A DNA stretch of 64,000 bases from Aequorivita lipolytica (GCF_007997135.1 NZ_VORU01000007.1:1-64000); one strand, 5' to 3'. Shown: positions 26,418-35,062, counted from the first letter of the stretch. The notes: generated by a model from the letters alone, not told the origin. Numbers and translations: made by a program.

Positions 26418-27260
26418 TTAATTTCGAGTATGGAACTCCATAAATTTTTTAATCTCATCAAAACGCTTGTTCCAAGGCCAAAAATATTGAAGGATCATCG
26501 GAATGTGTTTTTTTGGAAGCACGATGGGTTCCACCGTTGGTTGGTATGGTTTCAGTGCATCTATAAACCTGCGGCTTCCTTCTTTTATGGAAGCATAGGT
26601 TTTACTCCCCAAATACATCATTATGGGAGGTGTTTTTTGGTTGATATAATTTATTGGCGAAGCCTCTTTCCAAGTTTGCGGATTGTTCGTCCACGTGCTT
26701 AAATAATTATTTTCAGCTTCGGGCGGCTTTTTTTGTAGATAATTATACATATCCAAGCCTGCGGCATCATTCAAAATAATACCTGAAATATCATTGGGGT
26801 CTATGCCGTATGTTGGATTCATTGTTGCCAAGGCCACCAAATGACCACCAGCGGAATGGCCCGTTAAGTAAATAAGCTCTGGATCTCCGTTATATTCGGC
26901 AATGTGCTCTTGGGTCCATTTTATTGCTTGGGCGGTTTGCTCGGTCATTTCATCATAGCTCGCCTCTGGGCTTAGAGTATAACCTGGAATAACGGTTATA
27001 ACACCTTTTTTAGCGAAATTTCTTCCGAAGAAACCATAAGTGTTCTTACTGCCACTATTCCAATTACCGCCGTGTACAAAAATTAAAACGGGCAGTTTTT
27101 CTTCCGAAGCATTTCTTGGGGTGAAAATATTTAGTTTGGGAGTTACTGCTATTTTCGGATTGGCTTTTTCAATATAGGAAATATCCTTATATTTTTTTGC
27201 GGCGCAGCCTGATAGGAGAATTGTGAGAAAGCTGAGCAGAAGGGTAATGATGAAGCGCAT
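26418..27260 (-). CDS. Alpha/beta-hydrolase lipoprotein (esterase-like)
   Basis: A 280-residue protein taking the start MRFIITLLLSFLTILLSGC, a lipoprotein signal with the lipobox cysteine at about residue 19; an upstream ATG at 27338 would add 26 residues unlike a signal. The oxyanion block VLIFVHGGNW and nucleophile elbow YLTGHSAGGH are those of HSL-like carboxylesterases. The catalytic Asp/His probably lie in the C-terminal third (PKKHIPMILQ). The substrate is unknown. It stands 57 bases upstream of the S46 peptidase start on the same strand. Confidence 0.8.
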   Translation of the reverse strand: MRFIITLLLSFLTILLSGCAAKKYKDISYIEKANPKIAVTPKLNIFTPRNASEEKLPVLIFVHGGNWNSGSKNTYGFFGRNFAKKGVITVIPGYTLSPEASYDEMTEQTAQAIKWTQEHIAEYNGDPELIYLTGHSAGGHLVALATMNPTYGIDPNDISGIILNDAAGLDMYNYLQKKPPEAENNYLSTWTNNPQTWKEASPINYINQKTPPIMMYLGSKTYASIKEGSRRFIDALKPYQPTVEPIVLPKKHIPMILQYFWPWNKRFDEIKKFMEFHTRN

Positions 27261-27396
27261 TTTGTTTTTTGTGGGAAGATACCGTTTTGCAGAAAAGATG
27301 TTTAATAAGGGAACGTTAAAGAAACTGTGACCAACCATATACCTTACAGTGAATTTTTCGAATATTGAAAGCTTACAAGAGTCTTTGGGACAATCA

Positions 27397-27897
27397 TTAA
27401 TATTCTATACTTATAACTTTCAGTACCGTAGCTTTTCCACCCATATTAAATGGCGCCACATCGCCTACTTTGTGCCCTGTGAGTGCTACGGCGATGGGAG
27501 CTACAAAGGCAATTTTCCGTTTGGCTACATCGGCTTCATCAACACCTACAATTTGAAATTTTTGGGGAGTGGGGGCGGTAGAAATTTTATAGGTAACTGT
27601 AGCGCCAAAACGCACTTCGTCTTTCGGTTGTGTGGTAGGATCTAATATTCTAGCTAAGACTATGCGTTCGTTTAGCAAATCTAATTTACCATTTAATACG
27701 GCCAGTTCTATGCGCCGCTGCTGTTCGTGGGTAGTGGCGAGATTAGCGCGTTCGTTTTCCAATTGCTCCCGTTCTTTTCTCAGCAGTTTCATTCCTGTAG
27801 GGGTAACATAATTTGTCGCTCCGGCAGGCAGTGCTGCCCGTGGTGGGATTATAGGTGTTTCCTCTTGGTCTCCTTCTTTTACAAACCCTCTACTCAT
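27397..27897 (-). CDS. GreA/GreB-type transcript cleavage factor family protein
   Basis: A 166-residue protein. Residues about 30-85 form the charged coiled coil (TPTGMKLLRKEREQLENERANL ... ILDP) and the C-terminus has the FKBP-like GreA/GreB domain (VRFGATVTYKI, IVGVDEADVAKRKIAFVAPIAVALTGHKVGDV). The coiled-coil tip lacks a clear acidic pair of the canonical kind, and the N-terminus carries a 28-residue extension (KEGDQEETPIIPPRAALP), so it may be a specialised variant rather than the housekeeping GreA. Confidence 0.82.
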   Translation of the reverse strand: MSRGFVKEGDQEETPIIPPRAALPAGATNYVTPTGMKLLRKEREQLENERANLATTHEQQRRIELAVLNGKLDLLNERIVLARILDPTTQPKDEVRFGATVTYKISTAPTPQKFQIVGVDEADVAKRKIAFVAPIAVALTGHKVGDVAPFNMGGKATVLKVISIEY

Positions 27898-28492
27898 AAT
27901 GGTGCTTCTTTATCTATTTATCAAAAGAATAACTAGAAATCATATTGTTGGCTACACAGCAAATAAAAGATTAATTAGATAGTGTTTTTACAGTATTAGA
28001 ATTTAAGGTTTTAGGCTAAAGCCTTTTGAACTATTATTTATCTTTTACCCATAAAATTAAAAAGTTCTTATTTGCTATGCCGTTAAAGAAAGGTTATTTT
28101 TCATCGGGGATGACCGTGGCCTCGATACAAATTCCAAATCGCTGCACGCTTTTGAATTCATTCGGTCACCTTTGAGATTGCTTTCGTAGTTTTAATTTTT
28201 TAAAGTGGTCAACCTATATCAGGGACTTATATTATTTTTTCTTCATTAATTACAAATCACAAATCACAAATCACAAATCACAAATCACAAATCACAAATC
28301 ACAAATCACAAATCACAAATCGCTCGTCCCTCGTAGCTCGTCCCTCGTCGCTTTTTCAAATTCACTGGGTCACCTTTGATATTGCTTTCGTAGTTTTAAT
28401 TTTTTAAAGTGGTCAACCTATATTAAGTGAACGATTTTCTTTCTAACCTTTTATACACACCTCCTTTATTATTAAGCAAGAAGTATTGTTAT
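27898..28492. repeat. Repeat-rich intergenic region (REP palindromes, heptad array, 64-bp direct repeat)
   Basis: About 595 bases with no coding sequence I can support. It contains a REP-like palindrome (28108-28172), a half copy near 28352, and a ~64-bp direct repeat (28157-28220 and 28359-28422) sharing GATATTGCTTTCGTAGTT-type sequence and GTGGTCAACCTATAT. A pure heptanucleotide array and a variant heptad run (CGTCCCT, CGTAGCT, CGTCCCT, CGTCGCT) lie between the two copies. Confidence 0.8.
28252..28321. repeat. Ten perfect copies of ACAAATC
   Basis: A pure 7-base tandem repeat of 70 bases with no interruptions. There is no spacer structure, so it is not a CRISPR. Heptanucleotide tandem repeats of this kind resemble the STRR elements known from cyanobacteria. 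Confidence 0.95.
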
Positions 28493-29008
28493 TTACTGAC
28501 CTCCTTTATTGGGATCGCGTTGCGTTCTTATAATTAGATCGCCTACATCTACAGTGCCCACCCGTTCTTTTCCTCGGCTAAAAATAAGTGTGCCAATGTT
28601 GTTATTTTTTGGAAGGGATATGTAAACACGTCCTTTTTCCAAGGGGGTAAGATTGTTATTTTCCCCTTCACAGGAGCGGGCAATCAATGGATCCTGCATG
28701 AAGTATTCCGAAATTTGTTTTCCTTGTTTGTCCATAATCGATACTTTAAAATTGCCACTGGGATAGGGCATTTTTCCGGGCACTAATGCAATGGTAGCAG
28801 AACTGTCAATTACTATTTTATTGTCCACTACCATTGCTTCCAAAACATAAAAGGAATTTTCAGAGAGTGAAAAATAGCTTGGGTTAAAAGGCTTGGTGCT
28901 CTTTTCAACACGATCGCGCTTTTGTTCGTCATTTTCTTCTTGGGCATTTGCAGTTATTGTCAACAACAGGCAAGCCACGATAAATAATACTTTATTTAAT
29001 GTTTTCAT
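28493..29008 (-). CDS. Unknown secreted protein paired with the M64-type peptidase
   Basis: A 171-residue protein starting MKTLNKVLFIVACLLLTITANAQ (signal peptide) at 29008; the upstream start at 29035 would overlap the previous gene. After a charged segment (EENDEQKRDRVEKSTKPFNPSYF) it is beta-rich, with YFMQDPLIARSCEGENN and IGTLIFSRGKERVGTVD. I recognise no family. It begins seven bases after the M64-type peptidase stop on the same strand, so it is probably co-expressed and may be an inhibitor, chaperone or partner of that enzyme, which is speculation. Confidence 0.65.
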   Translation of the reverse strand: MKTLNKVLFIVACLLLTITANAQEENDEQKRDRVEKSTKPFNPSYFSLSENSFYVLEAMVVDNKIVIDSSATIALVPGKMPYPSGNFKVSIMDKQGKQISEYFMQDPLIARSCEGENNNLTPLEKGRVYISLPKNNNIGTLIFSRGKERVGTVDVGDLIIRTQRDPNKGGQ

Positions 29009-29015
29009 GATTTTC

Positions 29016-30086
29016 TTAATTTGAAGCGTTATCAAAAACTACATAGGTTATTCTGCTTTTGCAGGGGCAATCATATTCCGTATGGTTGAGACCTGTGGTT
29101 ACCATTTGGCAATTTGATACACATAAATGATACCAACCACTGCTGCCCATTTCCACGGCATCTGAAGTTTCTTTGCAATTTCCGTAACCCGAGGCCGCTG
29201 CTTGGGCATTTGCTAGACTAGACCAATTGTTTGGAACTTCATCTTCTTGCCAATGGCTTCCGGAACCATATTCATCTGCTAGGTCATAAAGCGCGTGGCC
29301 AGCTTCGTGCATAACGGTCCCTCTATTTTGCATTTCGCTAGAAAAAACACCTCCGCTTGCCCAGTCGCGCAAGTCGTTTTGGTGCATCAGCGCCCTTCCC
29401 TCAGCAAAACTTAAATTAGCATTATTTGAAGGCAGTTGATGTGGTCCATCAACATCCCTAGAGTCATAATCTGTGGCATGGCCCCGTTCCGTATTTATGT
29501 AAAAGTTATATTGGCGCCTCCAATACCGTGTATGGGGTTCATCAAAGAAAGATTCCCTAATAACACCGCTACAATGATTGTAAAAAGTATTGAGGTTTGT
29601 TATATCGGTATCTGGGATAAGTACTAGGTCAAAAACATCATCGGGGTCTCCCTGGGCATAAACAGGTGCAGGCATACCCGAAACAGCATATGGTCTAGTA
29701 GCATAAGTAACTTTAAAAGACTTGGTTTGGTCCGGTGTGGTAAAAACCCATCGGTATGTTACCAATTTATTGTCTCCGTGACCATTGGGTTTGACAAAAC
29801 TTAAATCGCCACCGGGGTTGTTCCAAGTCTGTAATAAGGTTTCCGTTCCAGCGGAAGTAATGGTGCCACTACTGTTTATAGTATTCACCGTTTCATATAG
29901 TTTTGCTGTGTTAATACTGCCGTCCGTTACCCTTTCGGCAGTGTAGGTAACAGCTTGGCTTCCCGAAGGATAAATTGGGCTGTGCAAAACTAAGGTAATT
30001 GGATTTTTTTCGCAGGAAATGAATGCCATTCCCATTCCTAAAACCAAACCAGCCAGTTTCATTTTTTGAACAATTAGGTTTTTCAT
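29016..30086 (-). CDS. M64-type (IgA peptidase-like) zinc metallopeptidase lipoprotein
   Basis: A 356-residue protein from the start MKNLIVQKMKLAGLVLGMGM at 30086, with a lipoprotein signal ending in MAFISCEKN. Domain VFDLVLIPDTDITN resembles the start of the M64 catalytic region. The zinc site is the HExxH motif in VMHEAGHALYDLADEYG, whose following DLADEYG is diagnostic for the M64 family. The C-terminal ~75 residues hold several cysteines (YGNCKET, YHLCVSNC, DCPCKSR), suggesting disulfides. M64 members include a Clostridium IgA protease; the natural substrate here is unknown. It pairs with the downstream secreted gene. Confidence 0.8.
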   Translation of the reverse strand: MKNLIVQKMKLAGLVLGMGMAFISCEKNPITLVLHSPIYPSGSQAVTYTAERVTDGSINTAKLYETVNTINSSGTITSAGTETLLQTWNNPGGDLSFVKPNGHGDNKLVTYRWVFTTPDQTKSFKVTYATRPYAVSGMPAPVYAQGDPDDVFDLVLIPDTDITNLNTFYNHCSGVIRESFFDEPHTRYWRRQYNFYINTERGHATDYDSRDVDGPHQLPSNNANLSFAEGRALMHQNDLRDWASGGVFSSEMQNRGTVMHEAGHALYDLADEYGSGSHWQEDEVPNNWSSLANAQAAASGYGNCKETSDAVEMGSSGWYHLCVSNCQMVTTGLNHTEYDCPCKSRITYVVFDNASN

Positions 30087-30186
30087 AATTAAGTTTTTAG
30101 TTATAAATAACAAATGTAAATAATTAATAATGAAAAAGTTAGGGTTAAATCCCCCAAATTTGTACAGGGTTTTTCCTGTGGGCTAA

Positions 30187-30770
30187 ATATAAATTTGAAT
30201 TCGCTGTCGCTCTTTCAAATTCACTCGGTCACCTTTTACCCGTTTTTAATAAAAATTTAATTATCTGAACCTAGTCTCTCAACCCAAATTCTTATTACAC
30301 ATTATTCATTAATAATTATTCATTGCACATAGCACATTGCTAATCACTAATCACTAATCACTCGTCGCTCGTTATTCATTAATAGAACGGTGGCCTCGAT
30401 ACAAATTTGAAGTCGCATTCGCTTTTTCAAATTCACTCGGTCACCTTTTACCCGTCTTTATGGAAACTTGATATTGGCAACTAATCTCTCAACCCAAATC
30501 CTTATTACACATTATTCATTAATAATTATTCATTGCACATTGCACATTGCTAATCACTAATCACTAATCACCAATCCCTCGTAGTTCGTCCCTCGTCGTT
30601 CTTTCAAATTCACTCGGTCACCTTTTACCCGTCTTTAATAAAAATTTAATTATCTGAACCTAGTCTCTCAACCCAAATTCTTATTACACATTATTCATTA
30701 ATAATTATTCATTGCACATAGCACATTGCTAATCACTAATCACTAATCACGATCCATCGTGCTTTTTACT
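30187..30770. repeat. Three ~145-bp direct repeats with REP half-palindromes and heptad runs
   Basis: Copies at about 30212-30361, 30424-30572 and 30599-30750 each begin with TTCAAATTCACTCGGTCACC, continue through CTCTCAACCCAAAT and ATTATTCATTAATAATTATT, and end in TAATCAC repeats. Copies 1 and 3 differ at about one base over 145, while copy 2 is more diverged. A full REP palindrome lies between copies 1 and 2 (30381-30442). No coding potential is seen across 30114-30963 apart from the terminator and the sites listed. Confidence 0.9.
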
Positions 30771-30773
30771 AAG

Positions 30774-30808
30774 CAAAAAAACCGTCCTACCTTAACGATA
30801 AGACGGCA
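30774..30808 (-). terminator. Intrinsic terminator for the kinase/regulator operon
   Basis: On the minus strand the CCGTC...GACGG stem with inner TTA/TAA pairing is followed by seven Ts. It lies about 155 bases after the response-regulator stop. Confidence 0.7.
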
Positions 30809-30888
30809 ATAGGAAAATACAAAACAATTCTCCCCAGAATGAATTGTTTAATCCCATTACAAAGAAAAGACTAGCAGCAAACATTTCT

Positions 30889-30904
30889 TTGCGGGATTCC
30901 GTAA
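30889..30904. promoter_or_regulatory. Dyad motif TTGCGGGATTCCGTAA, copy 1
   Basis: A 16-base imperfect dyad identical to 37868-37883. The core TGCGGGATTCCG also occurs at 31707 inside the kinase gene. It may be an operator for the LuxR-type regulator. Confidence 0.4.
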
Positions 30905-30963
30905 AGCAACTTTAATTTTTTATTTCGCATTGCTATCTTCATCACTTTATGGGAGATAGCAGT

Positions 30964-31630
30964 TTAAATTAATGCCAAATCTTTTGCCAATGCCACCAAA
31001 TGAATCGCATTCTTGGCTCTAAAGTGGGTGCAGAGTTTACCAACTTTCTTTTCAATGGAACTCAAGCTATAGGGTTGTATGGAATGATCCCGAAAATAAT
31101 CGCTAATTTCTTTTTGCGACAGCCCATTTGCCAGCTGCTCCATTAAAATAATATCGTAATCTTCTAATACAGGTGTAGTCTTTCCGGAGAGGGCATTTTC
31201 AACCTGAGGTGAAAGATAGATTTCCCCCTCATAAACTTTTAAAATGGCAGTGTTTAGTTGATCAAGCCCCTTTCTGCCCTTGCAAACATAAGCGTTTAGA
31301 TTGTGGTCAAGAACGAGGGAGCGCACCCGTTGCAATCTGTCTTCCACAGAATAGGCAATTATGGGAAGCTGCGGATGTTTAATTTTTAGCGCCGCTATAA
31401 GCTGCTCGCCAGAGGAAAATTTCTGTTCCCTATGGTCGGGAACATAAGAAAGATCTGTTATAACCAAATCAAAAGGGCGTGTTGTCCATAGAAGCTTTTT
31501 CTACTTTTAGGAAAGCATCATCACAATAGGCTACTTCCGTAATATCTTCAATTGCTAAAGCTTGCAGTATGGATACTACCCCTTGGTTAATACAATCAAG
31601 ATCATCTGAAATAAGAGCTTTTTTAAACAT
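30964..31630 (-). pseudogene. LuxR/NarL-type response regulator, interrupted by a +1 frameshift
   Basis: The frame from the ATG at 31630 reads MFKKALISDDLDCINQGVVS and on to DNTPF, then a TGA at 31469-31471. Skipping one base in CCCTTTTGAT restores FDLVITDLS and a complete protein of about 221 residues: receiver domain with phosphoacceptor Asp59 and a C-terminal helix-turn-helix (GLSQKEISDYF, SSIEKKVGKLCTHF). It starts three bases after the kinase stop, as its partner. The slip site is UUU UGA, a shifty +1 context, but there is no upstream stimulator. A simple indel or sequencing error is therefore likelier than programmed shifting. Confidence 0.8.
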
Positions 31631-31632
31631 AC

Positions 31633-33219
31633 TCAAATAATTATAGTTGCTTTAAAACCTTTATTTGGTTCAGATTCAAAAGTAATAGTTCCTTTTATTG
31701 CTGCTATGCGGGATTCCGCATTTTGGAGTCCATTTTTATTTTTTAACACACATCCCTTGCCATTATCGGCATATTTAATAGTAATAGCCTTGCCTTTTTG
31801 GTCAAAGTTTAACACTACCGCAGTGGCGTTACTGTGCTTTGCCATATTCGTCATCAATTCCTGTATTACCCTATAGATATTGGTCTTTTTAATATCTGGC
31901 ACTACATCCCAATCAATAGTTGCGGCATTACGGCGAATTACAGATACATCTTCATTTTGGTACCCCATCAGCAAATCAGACAAAACCTCATTAAAGTTTT
32001 CAACGTCAACGGCGCTGTTCTCCTTAGAAATATCGCGGCTCTTATTGTAAATAGACTCCAGATCGTCCAGAATCTCATCTTTCCCTGCGGGTTTACTTTG
32101 TAGTTTTGCCATCAACTTATATACGTCATTGGCAACTTCATCGTGTACCTTTTTTGAAATTCGTTTTTCGGTAGTATATACTTGCGTAATGTTCTCTTGC
32201 TTGTGTTTGGCTCTTATAATGAAATAGAAAAGTATTGTTAATACAAGCCCCAATAAAGCAATCGCCAAAATAAATATCGTCCAGGTTTTCTGCCTTTCCT
32301 TCTCCAATTGTGCAGCGACAGTATTTTTGCGCTCTTTTTCCACATTGTACTTCATAAATGCATTTTTATTTTCTGCAAGTTGCTTCTCCTTTTCAATGCT
32401 ATCGCTTATTTTTTCAAAGCGCACAATTTTGGGGTCGGGACTCATACTTACAAAAAGCCACAAGGCATTTTCTAAATAAGTTAGGCTATTCATGGTCTTG
32501 GCTACTTCATAGGCTTGGTTCGCAAAATCCAAGGCCATTGTGGTATCGTTTTTATCAAAGTAATATAGCGCCAAACTGCGGTAACTGGAATACTTGCCCG
32601 GCATATCGTTTTCCCGCTCCCTTAACTTCAAAGCAAGCTCCAGATTTGGCAATGCTTCGGGATGGTCAAGTTTAGCTTGTATATCACCCTTATTGTCCAA
32701 TAACCTGGCGTAGGAAATGGGGTTTTTTTGAACATCCTTTTTCGCCAAAGCAAGCTCAAAGCGTTCCAAAGCTTTTTCATAACGTCCCATATCTTTATAC
32801 AGGTTGCCAATATTGTTTAGTATAGTGAGGCTGTCGTTTTGGTTTGCGGAGAATTGCAGGGCATTGCCATAGGCCTTAATAGCCTCATCATATCTTTGGG
32901 TAGCCCTATAAATTCTACCCAGTTGATTATAAAGTCCTTTTCTGGCCTCTACCAACGTATCGGTATGCGAGGCATTGTCTATTAATCGCAATGCTTCAAC
33001 CGTAGCGGTTTCACTGTCAAAGCTGTTGCCAATCTCAAATTGCCCAATGGCAATCATGCGCAAATCTTTGATAGCCCCATAAGTATTCTTGGCCTTAAGG
33101 TGGTTTTCCTTTGAACGGGTATAATAATTAATAGCCAAGGGAATATCTGAGCTGTACTGCGGATTCAAAATGTGATTGTAATGATAGTTAGTGCTATCAA
33201 TTTGGTACTGGCCAATCAT
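31633..33219 (-). CDS. TPR-containing sensor histidine kinase (HisKA_3 type)
   Basis: A 528-residue kinase: TPR repeats at about residues 40-250 (sensory, expected outside the inner membrane), one membrane helix at 313-335, phosphoacceptor His359 in KKVHDEVANDVY, and an ATPase domain with QELMTNMAKHSNAT and DNGKGC. Relatives begin with a signal peptide, but here the first in-frame ATG directly starts the TPR region. Upstream, an out-of-frame MKKPQFSLLIF is followed by T6 and A10 runs. Removing one T and one A would fuse a normal signal peptide. It forms an operon with the frameshifted regulator. Confidence 0.82.
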   Translation of the reverse strand: MIGQYQIDSTNYHYNHILNPQYSSDIPLAINYYTRSKENHLKAKNTYGAIKDLRMIAIGQFEIGNSFDSETATVEALRLIDNASHTDTLVEARKGLYNQLGRIYRATQRYDEAIKAYGNALQFSANQNDSLTILNNIGNLYKDMGRYEKALERFELALAKKDVQKNPISYARLLDNKGDIQAKLDHPEALPNLELALKLRERENDMPGKYSSYRSLALYYFDKNDTTMALDFANQAYEVAKTMNSLTYLENALWLFVSMSPDPKIVRFEKISDSIEKEKQLAENKNAFMKYNVEKERKNTVAAQLEKERQKTWTIFILAIALLGLVLTILFYFIIRAKHKQENITQVYTTEKRISKKVHDEVANDVYKLMAKLQSKPAGKDEILDDLESIYNKSRDISKENSAVDVENFNEVLSDLLMGYQNEDVSVIRRNAATIDWDVVPDIKKTNIYRVIQELMTNMAKHSNATAVVLNFDQKGKAITIKYADNGKGCVLKNKNGLQNAESRIAAIKGTITFESEPNKGFKATIII

Positions 33220-33783
33220 TTTTTTTTTGCAAAATTCCTAAAACGATAAAAAATGAGGAGTGAAAATTGGGGCTTTTTCATAACTCAAAAATAGGAACAA
33301 ATTTTTGAAGTTATGGTGTGTCTTTTTTTGTTTATGATTGCGGTGTCTGTTGTCTGTTATCAGTTATCAGTTATCTGTTGTCTGTTGTTTGTTTGACTTT
33401 GAATAATTAAGAATTTTCATATTCCCGAATTAACGAATTAACGAATTAACGAATTAACGAATTAACGAATTAACGCATTCACACTTTAACGGCTCCTGCT
33501 GCTCCACCCGGTGACCTCGATACAAATTTTAGCTGCGCTTCGCTTGCTAAAATTCACTCGGACACCTTCATTTTATGCCCTAATAGATTTTTCTTCGCAC
33601 TTCGCACTTCGCTCGTCGCTCGTAATTCACATTTCACATTTCGTCGCTCGTCGTTTGTATTTCGTATTTCGCACTTCGCTCGTCGCTCGTAATTCATACT
33701 TCAAAAAGGTTCCTAAGTGTTTCACCGGTAGGCGCTTTGCATCCGAGCTACTCTGTTTACAAAGTTGGTGTCTTCTTAAATTT
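33220..33783. repeat. Repeat-only intergenic region: heptad runs, GAATTAAC array, REP palindrome
   Basis: No gene is seen. From 33346 to 33395 run TTGTCTG, TTATCAG, TTATCAG, TTATCTG, TTGTCTG in 7-base phase. GAATTAAC repeats six times at 33427-33474. A REP palindrome lies at 33508-33567 with arms AAATTTTAGC/GCTAAAATT. From about 33597 to 33705 run mixed heptads (TCGCACT, TCGCTCG, CATTTCA, TATTTCG and others) that keep the 7-base phase while the unit changes. Confidence 0.85.
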
Positions 33784-34185
33784 TCAGTCCACCTTTTTCT
33801 TTACTTTCTTCAACTTCAATTCCTCAATATCTGCCTCTATTTTTTCTTTCTTTTTTCCAACCCTTATAAAGTCAAATATACTCATATAAACATTCGCGAT
33901 CCATACCAGCGCAAAACCTCCAATTAGGTAGCCGCGCCAGTCTGCATACAACAAATGGTACCGAGTAATAATTAAAAAGGCGAGGGTAACATAATGGCTG
34001 AAACAATATTCGCAGGTAAACACATAATAGAATTTGCGTTGGAATAATGTTTTACAGGATTTAGATTTTTGCAAACAGAAATCCCTGGGTTCCTTAAATA
34101 ATTCTTCATGCGTTACTGTCCAGGCAATGCAAGCTATGGGCAATGCCAGTAAAAAAAGATAGGTAACCTGTTCTGATAGTTGCAT
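33784..34185 (-). CDS. Unknown small membrane protein
   Basis: A 133-residue protein with three hydrophobic segments (VTYLFLLALPIACIAWTV, HYVTLAFLIITRYHLLYA, GYLIGGFALVWIANVYMSI). A CxxC pair lies in FTCEYCFSHY, resembling the pattern of small phage/bacterial DUF1360-like membrane proteins. A lysine-rich cytoplasmic tail follows (KKKEKIEADIEELKLKK). I do not recognise a function. It stands alone on the minus strand between repeat DNA and a kinase remnant. Confidence 0.6.
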   Translation of the reverse strand: MQLSEQVTYLFLLALPIACIAWTVTHEELFKEPRDFCLQKSKSCKTLFQRKFYYVFTCEYCFSHYVTLAFLIITRYHLLYADWRGYLIGGFALVWIANVYMSIFDFIRVGKKKEKIEADIEELKLKKVKKKVD

Positions 34186-34289
34186 CGTGTATAAAATTAA
34201 ATATAATTTTTAAACAACGAAATTAGTACTTTTTAGTGGTGTACGGTTTTCTACAGCTTTTTTTCCTATACTGTAATTTAGTTTTCATT

Positions 34290-34565
34290 ATTCACTTTGG
34301 CAATAGTCAGTTTCGGATGTCTTTTGCCCAGTTTGTTGAAATGTTTAAGGAAGTTTCGGTAAATAATGTCGGTTTACTCGTTGCTTTTTAGCTTGATACG
34401 GCCATCATCGACCTCTGCAACCAATTGGGACAAAGTAAGACCCATTCCCCAAGTGTTTGCAATTTGGACGATGTGATTATTTTCTTGTGCCAAAAATTTT
34501 ACGGCATTGGAGATGAGGTTTTTGAGTAGCTGCCTGAGTGCTGTACTATCATAAAAAGATAGCAA
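34290..34565 (-). pseudogene. Histidine-kinase ATPase-domain remnant
   Basis: A short frame starting at a TTG reads TALRQLLKNLISNAVKFLAQ, the N-box of a HATPase domain, then jumps to WGMGLTLSQLVAEVDDGRIKLKS, the G2-box and end of such a domain. About 60 residues normally between them, including the DxGxG box, are missing. After the stop, the same frame continues for 31 codons (FLKHFNKLGKRHPKLTIAK) to another stop. It has no kinase dimerisation domain or regulator nearby. This is a degraded leftover, not a working gene. Confidence 0.7.
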
Positions 34566-34624
34566 GAATATTTAGAGCCATCAATGTAGGAATCATTGCA
34601 CAATATATTTAATTCTAACTTCAA

Positions 34625-35062
34625 TTAAATACCCAACAACATCAAAACAACAATAGGAACCGATTCTGTAATAGTATATATAACCGTATTGTAATCCCCC
34701 TTGCCCTGTCTTAAATAAGTGCCATCCCAAGTGTATAGAACGGTATTATAATCTCCTTTTCCTTCTCGAATATATTTTCCATCCCAAGTAAGAAGAACCG
34801 TATTATAAGATCCTTTTCCCTGGCGAAGATATTGCCCATCCCACGAATATAAAACTGTATTGTAATCTCCCTTTCCCAAGCGGATGTATTCTTCATCTAT
34901 GGTATAAAGTACCGTATTGTAACTTCCTTTTCCTTGCCTTAAATAGTTTCCATCCCAAGTATATAGCACCTCATTGTAATCGCCTTTCCCTTGACGGATG
35001 TAATCTTGACTAAAGAGCGCAGCAGGGATAAAAAAGAATAGTAGTAGAAATTTTACTTTCAT
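34625..35062 (-). CDS. Secreted protein made of six 19-residue repeats
   Basis: A 145-residue protein with a signal peptide (MKVKFLLLFFFIPAALFSQ). Six consecutive 19-residue repeats follow from residue 20, on the pattern YIRQGKGDYNTVLYTWDG, with alternate repeats switching YI/YL and D/S so that a 38-residue higher-order unit shows. A hydrophobic tail (VPIVVLMLLGI) ends the protein. Each repeat looks like a beta hairpin, so a small beta-solenoid or propeller-like fold is plausible. Similar repeat proteins ('KIYKGNSTYSSDILYT'-type) occur in Bacteroidota without known function. It is monocistronic. Confidence 0.8.
   Translation of the reverse strand: MKVKFLLLFFFIPAALFSQDYIRQGKGDYNEVLYTWDGNYLRQGKGSYNTVLYTIDEEYIRLGKGDYNTVLYSWDGQYLRQGKGSYNTVLLTWDGKYIREGKGDYNTVLYTWDGTYLRQGKGDYNTVIYTITESVPIVVLMLLGI

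Noticed and set aside
28252-28321. Possible CRISPR array
   Set aside because: It is a pure 7-base tandem repeat with no unique spacers and no cas genes nearby. The same holds for the arrays at 40983 and 55900.
31460-31480. Programmed +1 frameshift as in the release-factor 2 gene
   Set aside because: The UUU UGA context is suggestive, but there is no Shine-Dalgarno-like stimulator upstream and the neighbouring kinase also has homopolymer problems, so an indel or error is simpler.
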